Assembly: GCA_041658565.1 (NCBI GenBank)
Contig: JBAZZY010000013.1
Coordinates: 6,436-70,435 of the forward strand
Reading direction: 5' to 3'
Length of the DNA stretch: 64,000 nt
Source of the DNA: Actinomycetota bacterium
GTDB lineage: Bacteria; Actinomycetota; AC-67
Below are positions 29,822 through 38,247 of the stretch, piece after piece. Every line of letters starts with the position of its first letter. Positions within the stretch are counted from its first letter, which is position 1. Made by a program: the position numbers and the translations under genes. Under the pieces are notes generated by a model, which saw nothing but the letters and a program-made list of their open reading frames with translations, did no database searches and was not told the DNA's origin.

Positions 29822-31278
29822 TTGGTACCGTCACCTTCGATTAGGCGTTGCATGTCGCCGAGTTCATCGAGCGCCAACCGGAGCTCCTCCATCGCCTCTG
29901 TGATCAGCTCTTCCGGCTCGGGCAGATCATCAGGGTCGTCCTGCTCCTCGTCCCGGATCCATTTGAAGGCGTCGAGCTTGTAGTGACGGGCCTTCACCTC
30001 ATCGATTGCGAACGCGCGCCAGCGACCATCCTTCGAATCCTTCTCGCTGCGCCTGCTGAGGCCGTTGGGATCGTCCCCGTAGCATTTCTCGAACTCGGCG
30101 AAGTGGTCTGCGGTGAGCGGGCGGCTCTTCTTCGTGATCTTCGGAACGTTGGACCGTCCGTCGTAGATCCAGGTGCTCTCGGTGGGCTTGCCCTTGGTGA
30201 AGAAGAGCACGTTGGTCTTCGTGCCCTCGGTGTATGGACTGAAGGTTCCGCGGGGCAGCCGAACAACGGTGTGCAGGTCGCAGTCCTCCATCAGCACTTC
30301 GAAGATCTCGCCCGCCTGGCTCGCGAAGAGCACATTGTCAGGAACAACGACTGCCGCTCGACCGCCAGGCTTGAGGATGGTGAGAACGTGCTGCAGGAAG
30401 TTCAACTGCTTGTTGCTTGACGAGACGACGAAGTCCTCGCGGTCCGGCGCCTGGTTCGCGCCTCTGGTGCCGAAAGGCGGGTTCGTGAGGACGACGTCGT
30501 ATCGCTGGGCTGGCGGCGCTTCGTAGATCGAGTCGGTGTTGCTGATGCGCGGCTCGACTTGGTGGAGGTACAGGTTCATGAGCGCGAGGCGACGTGGCCG
30601 CTCGTCGATCTCTTGGCCGAAGTAGGTGGTGGTACGGATGCGCTTCGCCACGTCGCGCTCGAACGCTCCGCCGGTCTCCTTGAGCAGCCACTCGTAGGCA
30701 GCGACGAGAAACCCGCCCGTACCAACGGCGGGGTCGTCGATCGCGAAGGTCTTGGAAACGCGCGGGTCCGGCTTGATGCATCGAACCATCGTCTGGATGA
30801 GGAGTCGGGGCGTGAAGAACTGCCCTGCGCCCTTCTTGCCCTCGCTCGCCGCCTTCTCCAGCAGGCCCTCGAAGACTGCGGCCTTGACGTCCACGTCGAG
30901 AGATGTCCAGTCCGTCTCGTCGATGAGGCCGACGAGCCGCTTCAGGCTGGTGGGTTTGCGGATCTTGGCCTGCGAGCCGGAGAAGATGTCGCCCAGGATC
31001 CCGGGTTGCTTGCCAAGCTCAGCGAGCACCTTGTCATAGTGGTCAACGAGATCGCTACCGCTGTACTTGTCGAGTGTCGGCCAGTCGCAGGCGATCTCGA
31101 TTGCCTTGTTGGTGTGGTCGTCGAGCGTCTTGTAGCTGGGAAGGTTGATGCTCCGCTCATCCGCCATCTTGAGGAAGAGCAGATAGGTGATCTGCTCGAT
31201 GTAGTCGCCGTAGTTCACCCCGTCGTGACGAAGTGTGTGGCAGAAGCCCCAGATCTTGCCGACGACGTCTGTACTCAT
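29818..31278 (-). CDS. hsdM: type I restriction enzyme methylase subunit HsdM
   Basis: A 486-residue N6-adenine methyltransferase. The N-terminal helical HsdM domain begins GKIWGFCHTLRHDGVNYGDY; SAM-binding motif I is DPAVGTGGFLVAAYEWL near residue 180 and the catalytic motif IV is LTNPPFGTRG near residue 265. All key residues look intact. ATG 31278 overlaps the hsdR stop by four bases (ATGA). It modifies host DNA together with HsdS. Confidence 0.96.
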   Translation of the reverse strand: MSTDVVGKIWGFCHTLRHDGVNYGDYIEQITYLLFLKMADERSINLPSYKTLDDHTNKAIEIACDWPTLDKYSGSDLVDHYDKVLAELGKQPGILGDIFSGSQAKIRKPTSLKRLVGLIDETDWTSLDVDVKAAVFEGLLEKAASEGKKGAGQFFTPRLLIQTMVRCIKPDPRVSKTFAIDDPAVGTGGFLVAAYEWLLKETGGAFERDVAKRIRTTTYFGQEIDERPRRLALMNLYLHQVEPRISNTDSIYEAPPAQRYDVVLTNPPFGTRGANQAPDREDFVVSSSNKQLNFLQHVLTILKPGGRAAVVVPDNVLFASQAGEIFEVLMEDCDLHTVVRLPRGTFSPYTEGTKTNVLFFTKGKPTESTWIYDGRSNVPKITKKSRPLTADHFAEFEKCYGDDPNGLSRRSEKDSKDGRWRAFAIDEVKARHYKLDAFKWIRDEEQDDPDDLPEPEELITEAMEELRLALDELGDMQRLIEGDGTK

Positions 31279-33956
31279 GCGGCTACGAGCTCCTTATTGA
31301 CGGCGGCGAGCAGTTCGGAGAGTTGACCGCCGAAGACGCTGTCTGCGCGGCCCCAGCCACCGCGGTTCGCGAGGATCGGCACGTTGTCGAAGTCGTCGCG
31401 GTCGATGGTGAGGTTCTGGATCAGATGCTGGCGGATGTATTCCATCCACTTGGCTTGGTCGTCGGTCAGCGTGCGGCTGCTCCCGATGGCCGCGACCGCG
31501 GCGCTCACGCGTTCCTCGGCGGTGAGCAGCGGCGAACCCTCGACGGTCGCGCTCTTGACCATGGAGATGATGTCGATCAGCGCCTTGTGATGCTTCGCTT
31601 CGAACGCCTTGCGGAGGTTCGCTTCGGTGAAGCGCTGAGGAGCCTTCGTCAGCGTTTCACGCAGTTCCTTGAGCGCCTCGGTACTCCAGTCCTGGGGGCG
31701 AGAGAGCAGGATCTGCAGGGCTTCGATGTGCGTTCCGTTGTCGCGAACGAACCGTTCGAAGGCTTGCAGGTAGTCCTCGGGCTTGTACTCCTGGCCGTCT
31801 CCACCACGGATGAGCCATCCCGACTCGACGGTGTCGGTCACGGTGTGCGCGACGACGAAGGTCCGCGCCGGACGCTTGTAGTTGGCGAGCAGATCCTGGA
31901 ACCCCTCATCGCGCAGGAGCTTCATCGCGTCGGTGAACGAATCCCGAAGGCGGGCCTTTAGCGTGGCCGCGTAACCCCCGAGATCACCGTCGGGGACGTA
32001 GGCTTCGAAGGCTTCCCGAGCTTCGCCCGCCATCTGCTTGTCGATGCGCTGCAGCCGTTTCACGAGCCGATTGATGCTGTACTCACGGTCGCGGTTCGCC
32101 CAGACGTCATCGATGACCTCGCCGATCGTCTTCGTGTCTGACGGAGGTGGCTCTGCGGTGATGTCCGTCGTGTTGCGGAAGTATTCGAGCAGGGTGCCAT
32201 CGAAGCAGTCGAAGACCACGAAGTTGGCCTTGTCCTTGTACTTGTCCCCGAGGCGCGTACCACGGCCGAGCATCTGCTCGAAGAGGATCCGCGAGCGGAC
32301 GGGACGCAGGAACACGATGAACTCCAGATCGGGGATGTCTACGCCGGTCGTCAGCATGTCCACCGACACGACGATCATGGGCTTCGGTCTGTTGCGGAAC
32401 TCGCGGATGCGCTGCAAGGGGCGATCAGCGCGGCCGGTGATCTTGGCGACGAACGACTCCCCGCGACCGAAGACCTCGCGAGCCTGCTTCACGAGTTGGT
32501 CGGCGTGCGATGTGTGCGGCAGATCGTTCACGGCGAAGATCAGCGTCTTGGGGAAGCGCTTGTGCTCGGCTTCATGCTCATCGCAGTACCGCTTGATCTC
32601 TTCGAGGATCCGGCGGTTCGAGTCTGGTGCCGTGATGTTGCGTTCGATCTCCGTCGTGTCGAAGACGCGCTCATCCTCGAGGTAGTCGAACTGCTGTTGG
32701 CCCGATTCGGTGTCGATGTTGTCGATGGCCTCCCCCTCCTGGAGGAAGACCCCGTTCATCCGAACGTCCGATCTGAGGCGCACGACGTCGTAGTCAACGA
32801 GGAAGCCTTCTCGTACCGCACGCTCGTAGTCATACCTGTAGACCAGCTTCTCGAAGTAGGCCATGGTGTGCTGCGCGGGCGTCGCCGTCAGCCCAACCTT
32901 GATCGCATCGAAGTGGTCCAGGGTCTTCCGCCACGTTCCCGCCTCGCGCGATGAGTAACCGCGATGGCACTCGTCAGCGACGATGAGGTCGAAGGCGTGG
33001 ATCGGGATGTCGAGTTGCTCGGCGTCGTCCTCGATCCCTTCCTCGTCCGTGAACACGGCGCCGCGGCCGAACAAGTTGATCGTCATGCGCTGGATCGTGC
33101 AGACATACACGAACGCCGAGCCTGGTTTCGGGGCGGTCAGATGCGTCTTCGGGAGGACCGTCACATCGAACTTGTCGTCGTCCCCGAAATCCTCGCGCTG
33201 GAAACGCTGCGAGTAGACCTCGTACAGACTGTCGAACTTCTTGCCCGGCTCTGGCTCGAAGCTCTTGAACGCCCGCACCGTCTGCGCAGCCAACGACTTG
33301 CGGTCGACCAGGAAGAGGACCCGGCGCGCAACCCCTGATTTCATGAGGCGATAGACCTCGTGCACGGTCATCAGGGTCTTGCCCGTGCCGGTTGCCATCG
33401 TTACGAGGAGTTTCCGATCGCCGCGAGCGACCGACCCCTCGATCGCTTCGCTGGCTTCGATCTGGTACGGCCGCATGAGGCCGTGCATGGGTAGAGCTTT
33501 CAGCTTGGAGAAATCAGCATCGAAATCACGCCCGAGCATCTCGTTAAGGGCGTCGCGTGAATGAAAGGCGCTCACGTCGCGCGAGCGATTCAGTTCGCGG
33601 CGTACGTCGTGAAACATGATCCGCTCGCCGTTCGTGGAATACAAGAACGGCACACCGAACTCGCCCTGGTGGCGCGGCTCCTGATGAAGACCCCGGGAGT
33701 AGCGCTCAGCTTGAGTGAGCACGCCCTGGGGACCCGCGGTCAGCTTCTTGGCCTCCGCGACCCCGATGATCCTTCCGTCATCGAGGAGGGCGTAGTCGGC
33801 CGGACCTGCCCCGGTCTCGAACTCCTCTACAGCGGCAGCGTTTCCGTATGAGGGCAGCCAGGGATCCGACGAGAACGGCACGACCCGCCAGCCGGCAGCC
33901 GCAAGCTGCGGGTCGATTCGTCGTTTCCTTGTCTCACGTTCAGATTCAGGGGTCAT
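31275..33956 (-). CDS. hsdR: type I restriction enzyme endonuclease/translocase subunit HsdR
   Basis: An 893-residue R subunit of the EcoEI-like class. The N-terminal nuclease core has GPADYALLDDGRIIGVAEAKK near residue 50 (Asp...Glu-x-Lys). The helicase motor has ATGTGKTLMTV near residue 188, DECHRGYSSR near residue 330, TATPAQHTM near residue 360 and GRGTRLGDKYKDK near residue 560. The C-terminal part matches the HsdR/HsdM interaction region. ATG 33956 is preferred over a TTG five codons upstream because GAGGAA lies five bases before it. It is the first gene of the operon. Confidence 0.95.
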   Translation of the reverse strand: MTPESERETRKRRIDPQLAAAGWRVVPFSSDPWLPSYGNAAAVEEFETGAGPADYALLDDGRIIGVAEAKKLTAGPQGVLTQAERYSRGLHQEPRHQGEFGVPFLYSTNGERIMFHDVRRELNRSRDVSAFHSRDALNEMLGRDFDADFSKLKALPMHGLMRPYQIEASEAIEGSVARGDRKLLVTMATGTGKTLMTVHEVYRLMKSGVARRVLFLVDRKSLAAQTVRAFKSFEPEPGKKFDSLYEVYSQRFQREDFGDDDKFDVTVLPKTHLTAPKPGSAFVYVCTIQRMTINLFGRGAVFTDEEGIEDDAEQLDIPIHAFDLIVADECHRGYSSREAGTWRKTLDHFDAIKVGLTATPAQHTMAYFEKLVYRYDYERAVREGFLVDYDVVRLRSDVRMNGVFLQEGEAIDNIDTESGQQQFDYLEDERVFDTTEIERNITAPDSNRRILEEIKRYCDEHEAEHKRFPKTLIFAVNDLPHTSHADQLVKQAREVFGRGESFVAKITGRADRPLQRIREFRNRPKPMIVVSVDMLTTGVDIPDLEFIVFLRPVRSRILFEQMLGRGTRLGDKYKDKANFVVFDCFDGTLLEYFRNTTDITAEPPPSDTKTIGEVIDDVWANRDREYSINRLVKRLQRIDKQMAGEAREAFEAYVPDGDLGGYAATLKARLRDSFTDAMKLLRDEGFQDLLANYKRPARTFVVAHTVTDTVESGWLIRGGDGQEYKPEDYLQAFERFVRDNGTHIEALQILLSRPQDWSTEALKELRETLTKAPQRFTEANLRKAFEAKHHKALIDIISMVKSATVEGSPLLTAEERVSAAVAAIGSSRTLTDDQAKWMEYIRQHLIQNLTIDRDDFDNVPILANRGGWGRADSVFGGQLSELLAAVNKELVAA

Positions 33957-34053
33957 GCAGTTCCTCGTCAATGACCATCGCCATGCGCAAAGAGAGAATA
34001 GAGGCTTATGAGGACATCGAGGACGCTTGCAGATGGTTTGCCACCGAGGTTAC

Positions 34054-34069
34054 TCGAACACCCGTTCGT
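34054..34069. promoter_or_regulatory. LexA (SOS) box upstream of the membrane/nuclease pair
   Basis: TCGAACACCCGTTCGT matches the actinobacterial LexA consensus except at the last base and resembles the boxes at lexA. A weak -35 (GTTACT, 34049-34054) and -10 (TACAAG, 34071-34076) would flank it on the plus strand, the same geometry as at recA. It lies 39 bases before the proposed GTG start and 98 bases from the hsdR start. Confidence 0.7.
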
Positions 34070-34107
34070 CTACAAGAGCACGCCCAGTGTCCCGCCCTGG
34101 AGATACG

Positions 34108-34596
34108 GTGACGCTTGTGCTCGGCATCACTGTCTCGGACGGCATCGCTGGCGCGCTCATCGGAGCGAGTGCGGTGCTGCTCGCTGGCATCGTTGAGCGC
34201 CGGCGCTCCGTGCGACGGCAAGTCGCGATCGGCGCCAGCACTCAGTTACCCGTTCAACGCCGAAGCGCTGTGCTGATCGGAGACCTTGGGGTTCATGGGA
34301 GCGGGGTGTTCCGCAAGAGTATCTGGTATCACCTTATCGGCGTCCCGGAAATGCGGCGCCTGCAGCGCCAAAGCATGCGGCTTATCGCGGAGGCACGCTC
34401 GGACCTGGCAATGCTGAAGCCGGAGGCGGTTGTCCTTGACGCGGCAGACGAACTTCTCGAAGCAATAAGCGGTTTCATCGCTGTCGTGACGGCGGAAGGG
34501 ACTCCTGCAGAAGGCGTGGTGAGCGAGTCGATCAAACGCGTATCGGCAGCTCGCCGTCAAACTCTCCTCGATGCCTCAGCGAAGAAGCGTCGGTGA
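34108..34596 (+). CDS. small membrane-anchored protein of unknown function
   Basis: A 162-residue protein with one N-terminal membrane segment (VLGITVSDGIAGALIGASAV, then LLAGIVERRRS) and a soluble, helical, Arg-rich cytoplasmic part. GTG 34108 is chosen because GGAG lies six bases before it and the start falls downstream of the LexA box; an ATG at 34027 would put the box inside the gene. The stop overlaps the next start (GTGA), so the two proteins are made together. I do not recognise a family. It may be an immunity, delivery or membrane-tethering partner for the nuclease. Confidence 0.7.
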   Translation: MTLVLGITVSDGIAGALIGASAVLLAGIVERRRSVRRQVAIGASTQLPVQRRSAVLIGDLGVHGSGVFRKSIWYHLIGVPEMRRLQRQSMRLIAEARSDLAMLKPEAVVLDAADELLEAISGFIAVVTAEGTPAEGVVSESIKRVSAARRQTLLDASAKKRR

Positions 34597-35165
34597 AAGT
34601 GAGTTCTATGACGGACCGCGCGTCTGAGATCGCATACGCAACACTCCTCGCTGACGACCCGCCCGGGTGGGAACAGGTTCTCCATGAGTGGGCCGCGCGC
34701 TATCGCGAAGAGGTCCCCGGCGCGAATCTTCTCGTCGTCGACCTGGACTCATGGTCTTACCTGTTCCATCTCTCGGCACCCGACCCCGACGCGACCATCG
34801 CCGACCGAGTCGTGGCGGCGTGGGGAAAGAGCGCCCTGGCGCCAGCGCAGCGCGACCGCGCCCGCATGCGTAGCCACCCTCGTTCGGTGCGTGCGGATGA
34901 CCACAAAGGTCACCTGATCGCGCATGCATCAGGTGGCGGGTACGACATCAACCTGACCAAGATGGATAGCGGCCTAAACACGGGTCGAACGCCGGAGGGC
35001 AAGAAGTTCCGGGCGATGGAACGCCACTGCGCGCAACACCCGGGAACCCCGTACTTCATTCGCTCGCTCTATGACGACGACTCCGATAGACCGACCGCCT
35101 TTGACGTGGGCGTGCGGGAGTCGGGCGGCTGGTGGATCGAAAGGTTTGCGAACGGCGAGTCGTAA
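34593..35165 (+). CDS. putative DNA/RNA non-specific (NUC-type) endonuclease
   Basis: A 190-residue protein from GTG 34593 (or 185 from ATG 34608). The central motif DDHKGHLIAHASGGGYDIN (residues 102-120), followed by SGLN (126-129) and an ME (142-143), follows the D-x-x-GH...N...N...E layout of NUC/Endonuclease NS_2-like domains, with His107 as the likely general base and Asn120/Asn129 near the metal. The N-terminal 95 residues are of unknown fold. There is no signal peptide, so it would act in the cell or be delivered by a partner. It is translationally coupled to the membrane protein and preceded by a LexA box. Confidence 0.65.
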   Translation: MKVSSMTDRASEIAYATLLADDPPGWEQVLHEWAARYREEVPGANLLVVDLDSWSYLFHLSAPDPDATIADRVVAAWGKSALAPAQRDRARMRSHPRSVRADDHKGHLIAHASGGGYDINLTKMDSGLNTGRTPEGKKFRAMERHCAQHPGTPYFIRSLYDDDSDRPTAFDVGVRESGGWWIERFANGES

Positions 35166-35362
35166 CCGAAGCGCGGCAGTCCCGCGCCACCTTGTTCTTT
35201 GCCTTGGGCGTCGGCTTGGGTTCGTCTGAGAGCGGATGCCGAATGCGGCCGGAACCCTCCACGTCCCCTTCGGAACCTGGACGCTCGGCCTGTCCCTCCG
35301 GGGCTAGGTCGAGACAAGAACGTACCGTGTGTCTGTCAAGCATCACCCGAAGCACGACACAC

Positions 35363-35400
35363 TTTGGTGGGCGCTTTGGTGGACAGCTTTGGTGGGCGCG
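35363..35400. repeat. tandem repeat of the tRNA-Val 3' end
   Basis: TTTGGTGG recurs at 35363, 35375 and 35388; the first and last copies extend to TTTGGTGGGCGC. The last copy is the CCA end and acceptor stem of tRNA-Val(CAC) (minus strand). Such duplications are left when elements integrate at tRNA 3' ends. Confidence 0.7.
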
Positions 35401-35464
35401 ACAGGGATCGAACCTGTGACCTCTTCGGTGTGAACGAAGCGCTCTCCCGCTGAGCTACGCGCCC
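35390..35464 (-). tRNA. tRNA-Val (anticodon CAC)
   Basis: A full cloverleaf on the minus strand: acceptor GGGCGCG/CGCGCCC, anticodon stem CTTCG/CGAAG with loop TTCACAC, and T-loop TTCGATC. CCA is encoded. The defence island ends 224 bases upstream of its 3' end. Confidence 0.95.
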
Positions 35465-35534
35465 GAAAGGCTCCGCGAGTATAGCGCGCCTCCCGTCCGC
35501 AGTTCCGTGGGCCGCGAACAGGAAAAGCGCCGAA

Positions 35535-37973
35535 TCAAGCAGTCGTCTTCAGTACCGCCTTCACCGCATCCATCCGTGTCACGTCTCCGGACCAGGTCGT
35601 TCGAACGAGCACCGACTTGGCCGTTCCGACCCCGGCCCCCGACCCCGGCGTAACCTCCAACCGTAGGATTCTCGCCTGCCCCGGAGTCAACATGCCGGTC
35701 GAGTACGTGCCGGCTGTGACCGACTGGGTCACTCCTACCGACGTCGTGTAGTAGTAGAAGCGAACCCGGTACCCGGAAGATCCACCTGTGTACGCCCGCA
35801 CGGTGAACCTGTTGCGATAGTTCCCGTCGTTCTGGATGCGAATCCAAAAGACCTGCGTCCGGCCGCGCCTGCCCGAGACGGTCAGAGTCTGGCGACTGCC
35901 GTCGGTGCTGTACACGTTGTTTCCGATGAACCCCTTGCCGGGAATCCGAATCTGGTTATCGGGCCTCTGATCGCTGGCCTTAATCATGACCTTCGCAGTG
36001 GAGGCACAGCCGAGCGCCGCGCCACCGGCGAGGTTCTGGAGTTCCAGCCAAATGGTCTCGGCCGGCTCTTGATACCCGTCATCAATGATCGTCATGGTGA
36101 CGGTCTGCGCGGTCGTGCCGCCGTCGGGGAAGGTCAGCGTCGTGGCTGGGTTTCCGAAGTCGCTCCCCACCGTCGCCGTTCCCCCAATCGCCGCGACGTC
36201 GACAGTAACGTCCCCAGCGGTGGGACCGGTGCGGACCACCTGCACCGGGACACTCCGGCCGCGCTCTCCGACCACGTACGAGGCCGGCTGGAACAGCACC
36301 AGTGGCGCCGCAGTGCCGTCGATCGCAGCTTCCCAATTCCACGTCCGCCAATCCGACACCGACGTCCCCACGGTAGCCTCGACCCAGGTGTTGGTGAGCC
36401 AGACCGATCCGTGCGCGCGCGCCGGATCGGCAACGGGGTCCGGCGTCGCACCCGAGTAGTCCCCCCAGCGGCACGGATCGACCACGGCGCAGCCGAAATC
36501 ATCGTTGGACCCAGTCGATTGCTTGATCACGGTCCAGCTGGAAATCGGCTCGTCCCCGACCTTCGATGCCATCTGAATCGCCACGTACTCCGTCGCCGAG
36601 GACGTGTTGAACCCGACCACCATGCCATCCCCAAAGGAACGCTCCGAACCGTTCACCGCTCGGTCGGGAGCCACGGCCCCGTTGTAGACGTACAAAGCGG
36701 AATCCGAGATCGTCCCCGATTGGAACACGCCCGCCCCGACCGGATCCAACTCGTACCATCGCACGCGCGCGCCCGCTCCTCCATCAATCGTGTGCTGCGT
36801 CCACAACGACACGGTCGCGCACCCGCGACTTGGATTCACCGCTGACACAGCCTGGGTCAGGCGTCCGTCGAGCGTGTCGAGAACCTCCAAAGATCCGGCT
36901 TGTGGAGCATCGACGGGCGCCGAGTACGACGCCACCGCGATAGGCGTGGCGACCGTCTGGATGTCTGCCGTCCCGTCGGAAGCCCGAGTCACGGAGAAGA
37001 GATCAATCAAACCGGGGGGAGGATCCTGGTTCGGGGTGGCTACGACCCACCCCTGCGAGCTTGCGTCGGTCTGGTTCGCCGGGACCGGAGTCCACGCCGA
37101 CGTGCCGCCGTCCGAGTCAAACAGCGCCTCGACCCCACCGGTCGGCGTCCCGGCCGCTTCACAGGTCACCCCGGCACTCGGCTTCTTCAACCATGCGAGG
37201 TCCGCTTCCAGAAACGTATCAGTCTCGTCGAAGGTGTTGGCGCCGATCAGCAGGAAGTCCTTGGTGTCCCCCAGCTTTGGGTAGTCCGGCAGGTCCAGTT
37301 CGAAGTCGAACGCGACCCACGAGCACCAGTCGGCCGCCGTGTTCGGCGAGTCTGTCGTGCTGAACCCGACCAGCAAGTAGTTCGACGAACCTCCCCCGCC
37401 CGCCGCGGACAGGTCCAAGATGACGTAGTAGAAGCGCGAGGTATCCGGGTCCCAAATCACCTGCGGATCGGACACCATGGATCCGGATCGATCGGCCAGA
37501 TCAGTCAGGAGCCCGGAGTCCAGCGGGGTAGACAGATCCGCGCGATCGTAGATCGCGTACTTCGTGTTCACGAACTCCACGTACCGCGTCCTGCCGATCG
37601 CACCGGTCGAGTCCGACGGCGCATGCGTCGAATCGTAGATCCCCTCGGCCCCCGCCGAGACCGACGCCGACTTCCGACCCGATGTCACGGGCGCCCGAGG
37701 TGAACCGGGTCTGCTCTCTGAGTCCGCCGCAGCCTTTGCGCGTTCGTACGCGGACTGGTCGGGAACGAGGTATCCCTGACGCATAAGCCTCTCTCCGGCG
37801 GCCGTCGGAGGGCGGTCGAAGCGCTGAGGCGGTCGGTCGGGGGCGCGCGTGATGCGAACGGACGGCGCTATCGATCGGCGCGATGACGCCTCCGCAGCCG
37901 GCACGACCAACGTCGACAAGACAAGGGTGCAGCACGCCGCCGACAGAACCGAGAATCTCACGGAGCGCGCCAC
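35535..37973 (-). CDS. large secreted protein with Calx-beta domain
   Basis: An 812-residue exported protein. A signal peptide spans about residues 5-29 (hydrophobic core, then VVPAAEASS). Residues 100-540 form a region of unknown family with repeated beta-like segments (STHAPSDSTGAIGRTRYVEF, WDPDTSRFYYVIL). Residues 557-655 are a Calx-beta domain (SYVVGERGRSVPVQVVR to IIDDGYQEPAETIWLEL), normally calcium-binding and adhesive. The last 150 residues are another beta-rich module (QVFWIRIQNDGNYRNRFTVR). GTG 37973 is used; GTG 37961 is an equally good start. Likely cell-surface or extracellular; no enzyme motif is seen. Confidence 0.8.
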   Translation of the reverse strand: MARSVRFSVLSAACCTLVLSTLVVPAAEASSRRSIAPSVRITRAPDRPPQRFDRPPTAAGERLMRQGYLVPDQSAYERAKAAADSESRPGSPRAPVTSGRKSASVSAGAEGIYDSTHAPSDSTGAIGRTRYVEFVNTKYAIYDRADLSTPLDSGLLTDLADRSGSMVSDPQVIWDPDTSRFYYVILDLSAAGGGGSSNYLLVGFSTTDSPNTAADWCSWVAFDFELDLPDYPKLGDTKDFLLIGANTFDETDTFLEADLAWLKKPSAGVTCEAAGTPTGGVEALFDSDGGTSAWTPVPANQTDASSQGWVVATPNQDPPPGLIDLFSVTRASDGTADIQTVATPIAVASYSAPVDAPQAGSLEVLDTLDGRLTQAVSAVNPSRGCATVSLWTQHTIDGGAGARVRWYELDPVGAGVFQSGTISDSALYVYNGAVAPDRAVNGSERSFGDGMVVGFNTSSATEYVAIQMASKVGDEPISSWTVIKQSTGSNDDFGCAVVDPCRWGDYSGATPDPVADPARAHGSVWLTNTWVEATVGTSVSDWRTWNWEAAIDGTAAPLVLFQPASYVVGERGRSVPVQVVRTGPTAGDVTVDVAAIGGTATVGSDFGNPATTLTFPDGGTTAQTVTMTIIDDGYQEPAETIWLELQNLAGGAALGCASTAKVMIKASDQRPDNQIRIPGKGFIGNNVYSTDGSRQTLTVSGRRGRTQVFWIRIQNDGNYRNRFTVRAYTGGSSGYRVRFYYYTTSVGVTQSVTAGTYSTGMLTPGQARILRLEVTPGSGAGVGTAKSVLVRTTWSGDVTRMDAVKAVLKTTA

Positions 37974-38091
37974 CTTTCATGACGGATCGGACGACAGAGC
38001 CCGTCATGGCCCACGCTATGTGATTCCCGGAGAAGCGGCCACCCGCGCGGCTCGTCACACGCACGCCGCGATCGACTCCGGAACGAACTTC

Positions 38092-38169
38092 TGGTGGGCG
38101 CGACAGGACTTGAACCTGTGACCTCTTGCGTGTCGAGCAAGCGCTCTAACCAAGCTGAGCTACGCGCCC
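38092..38169 (-). tRNA. tRNA-Val (anticodon GAC) with C at position 33
   Basis: A full cloverleaf on the minus strand sharing acceptor and T arms with tRNA-Val(CAC); CCA is encoded. The anticodon stem CTTGC/GCAAG encloses TCGACAC, so the anticodon is GAC but the base before it is C rather than the almost universal U33. Confidence 0.9.
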
Positions 38170-38247
38170 CAGTGCGCCTCGGCGGTGCCGGGCACCGGCC
38201 GATGATACCAGGTGCGCGAGGTCCTTCCTCGCGCCCGGCCGCCGCCG

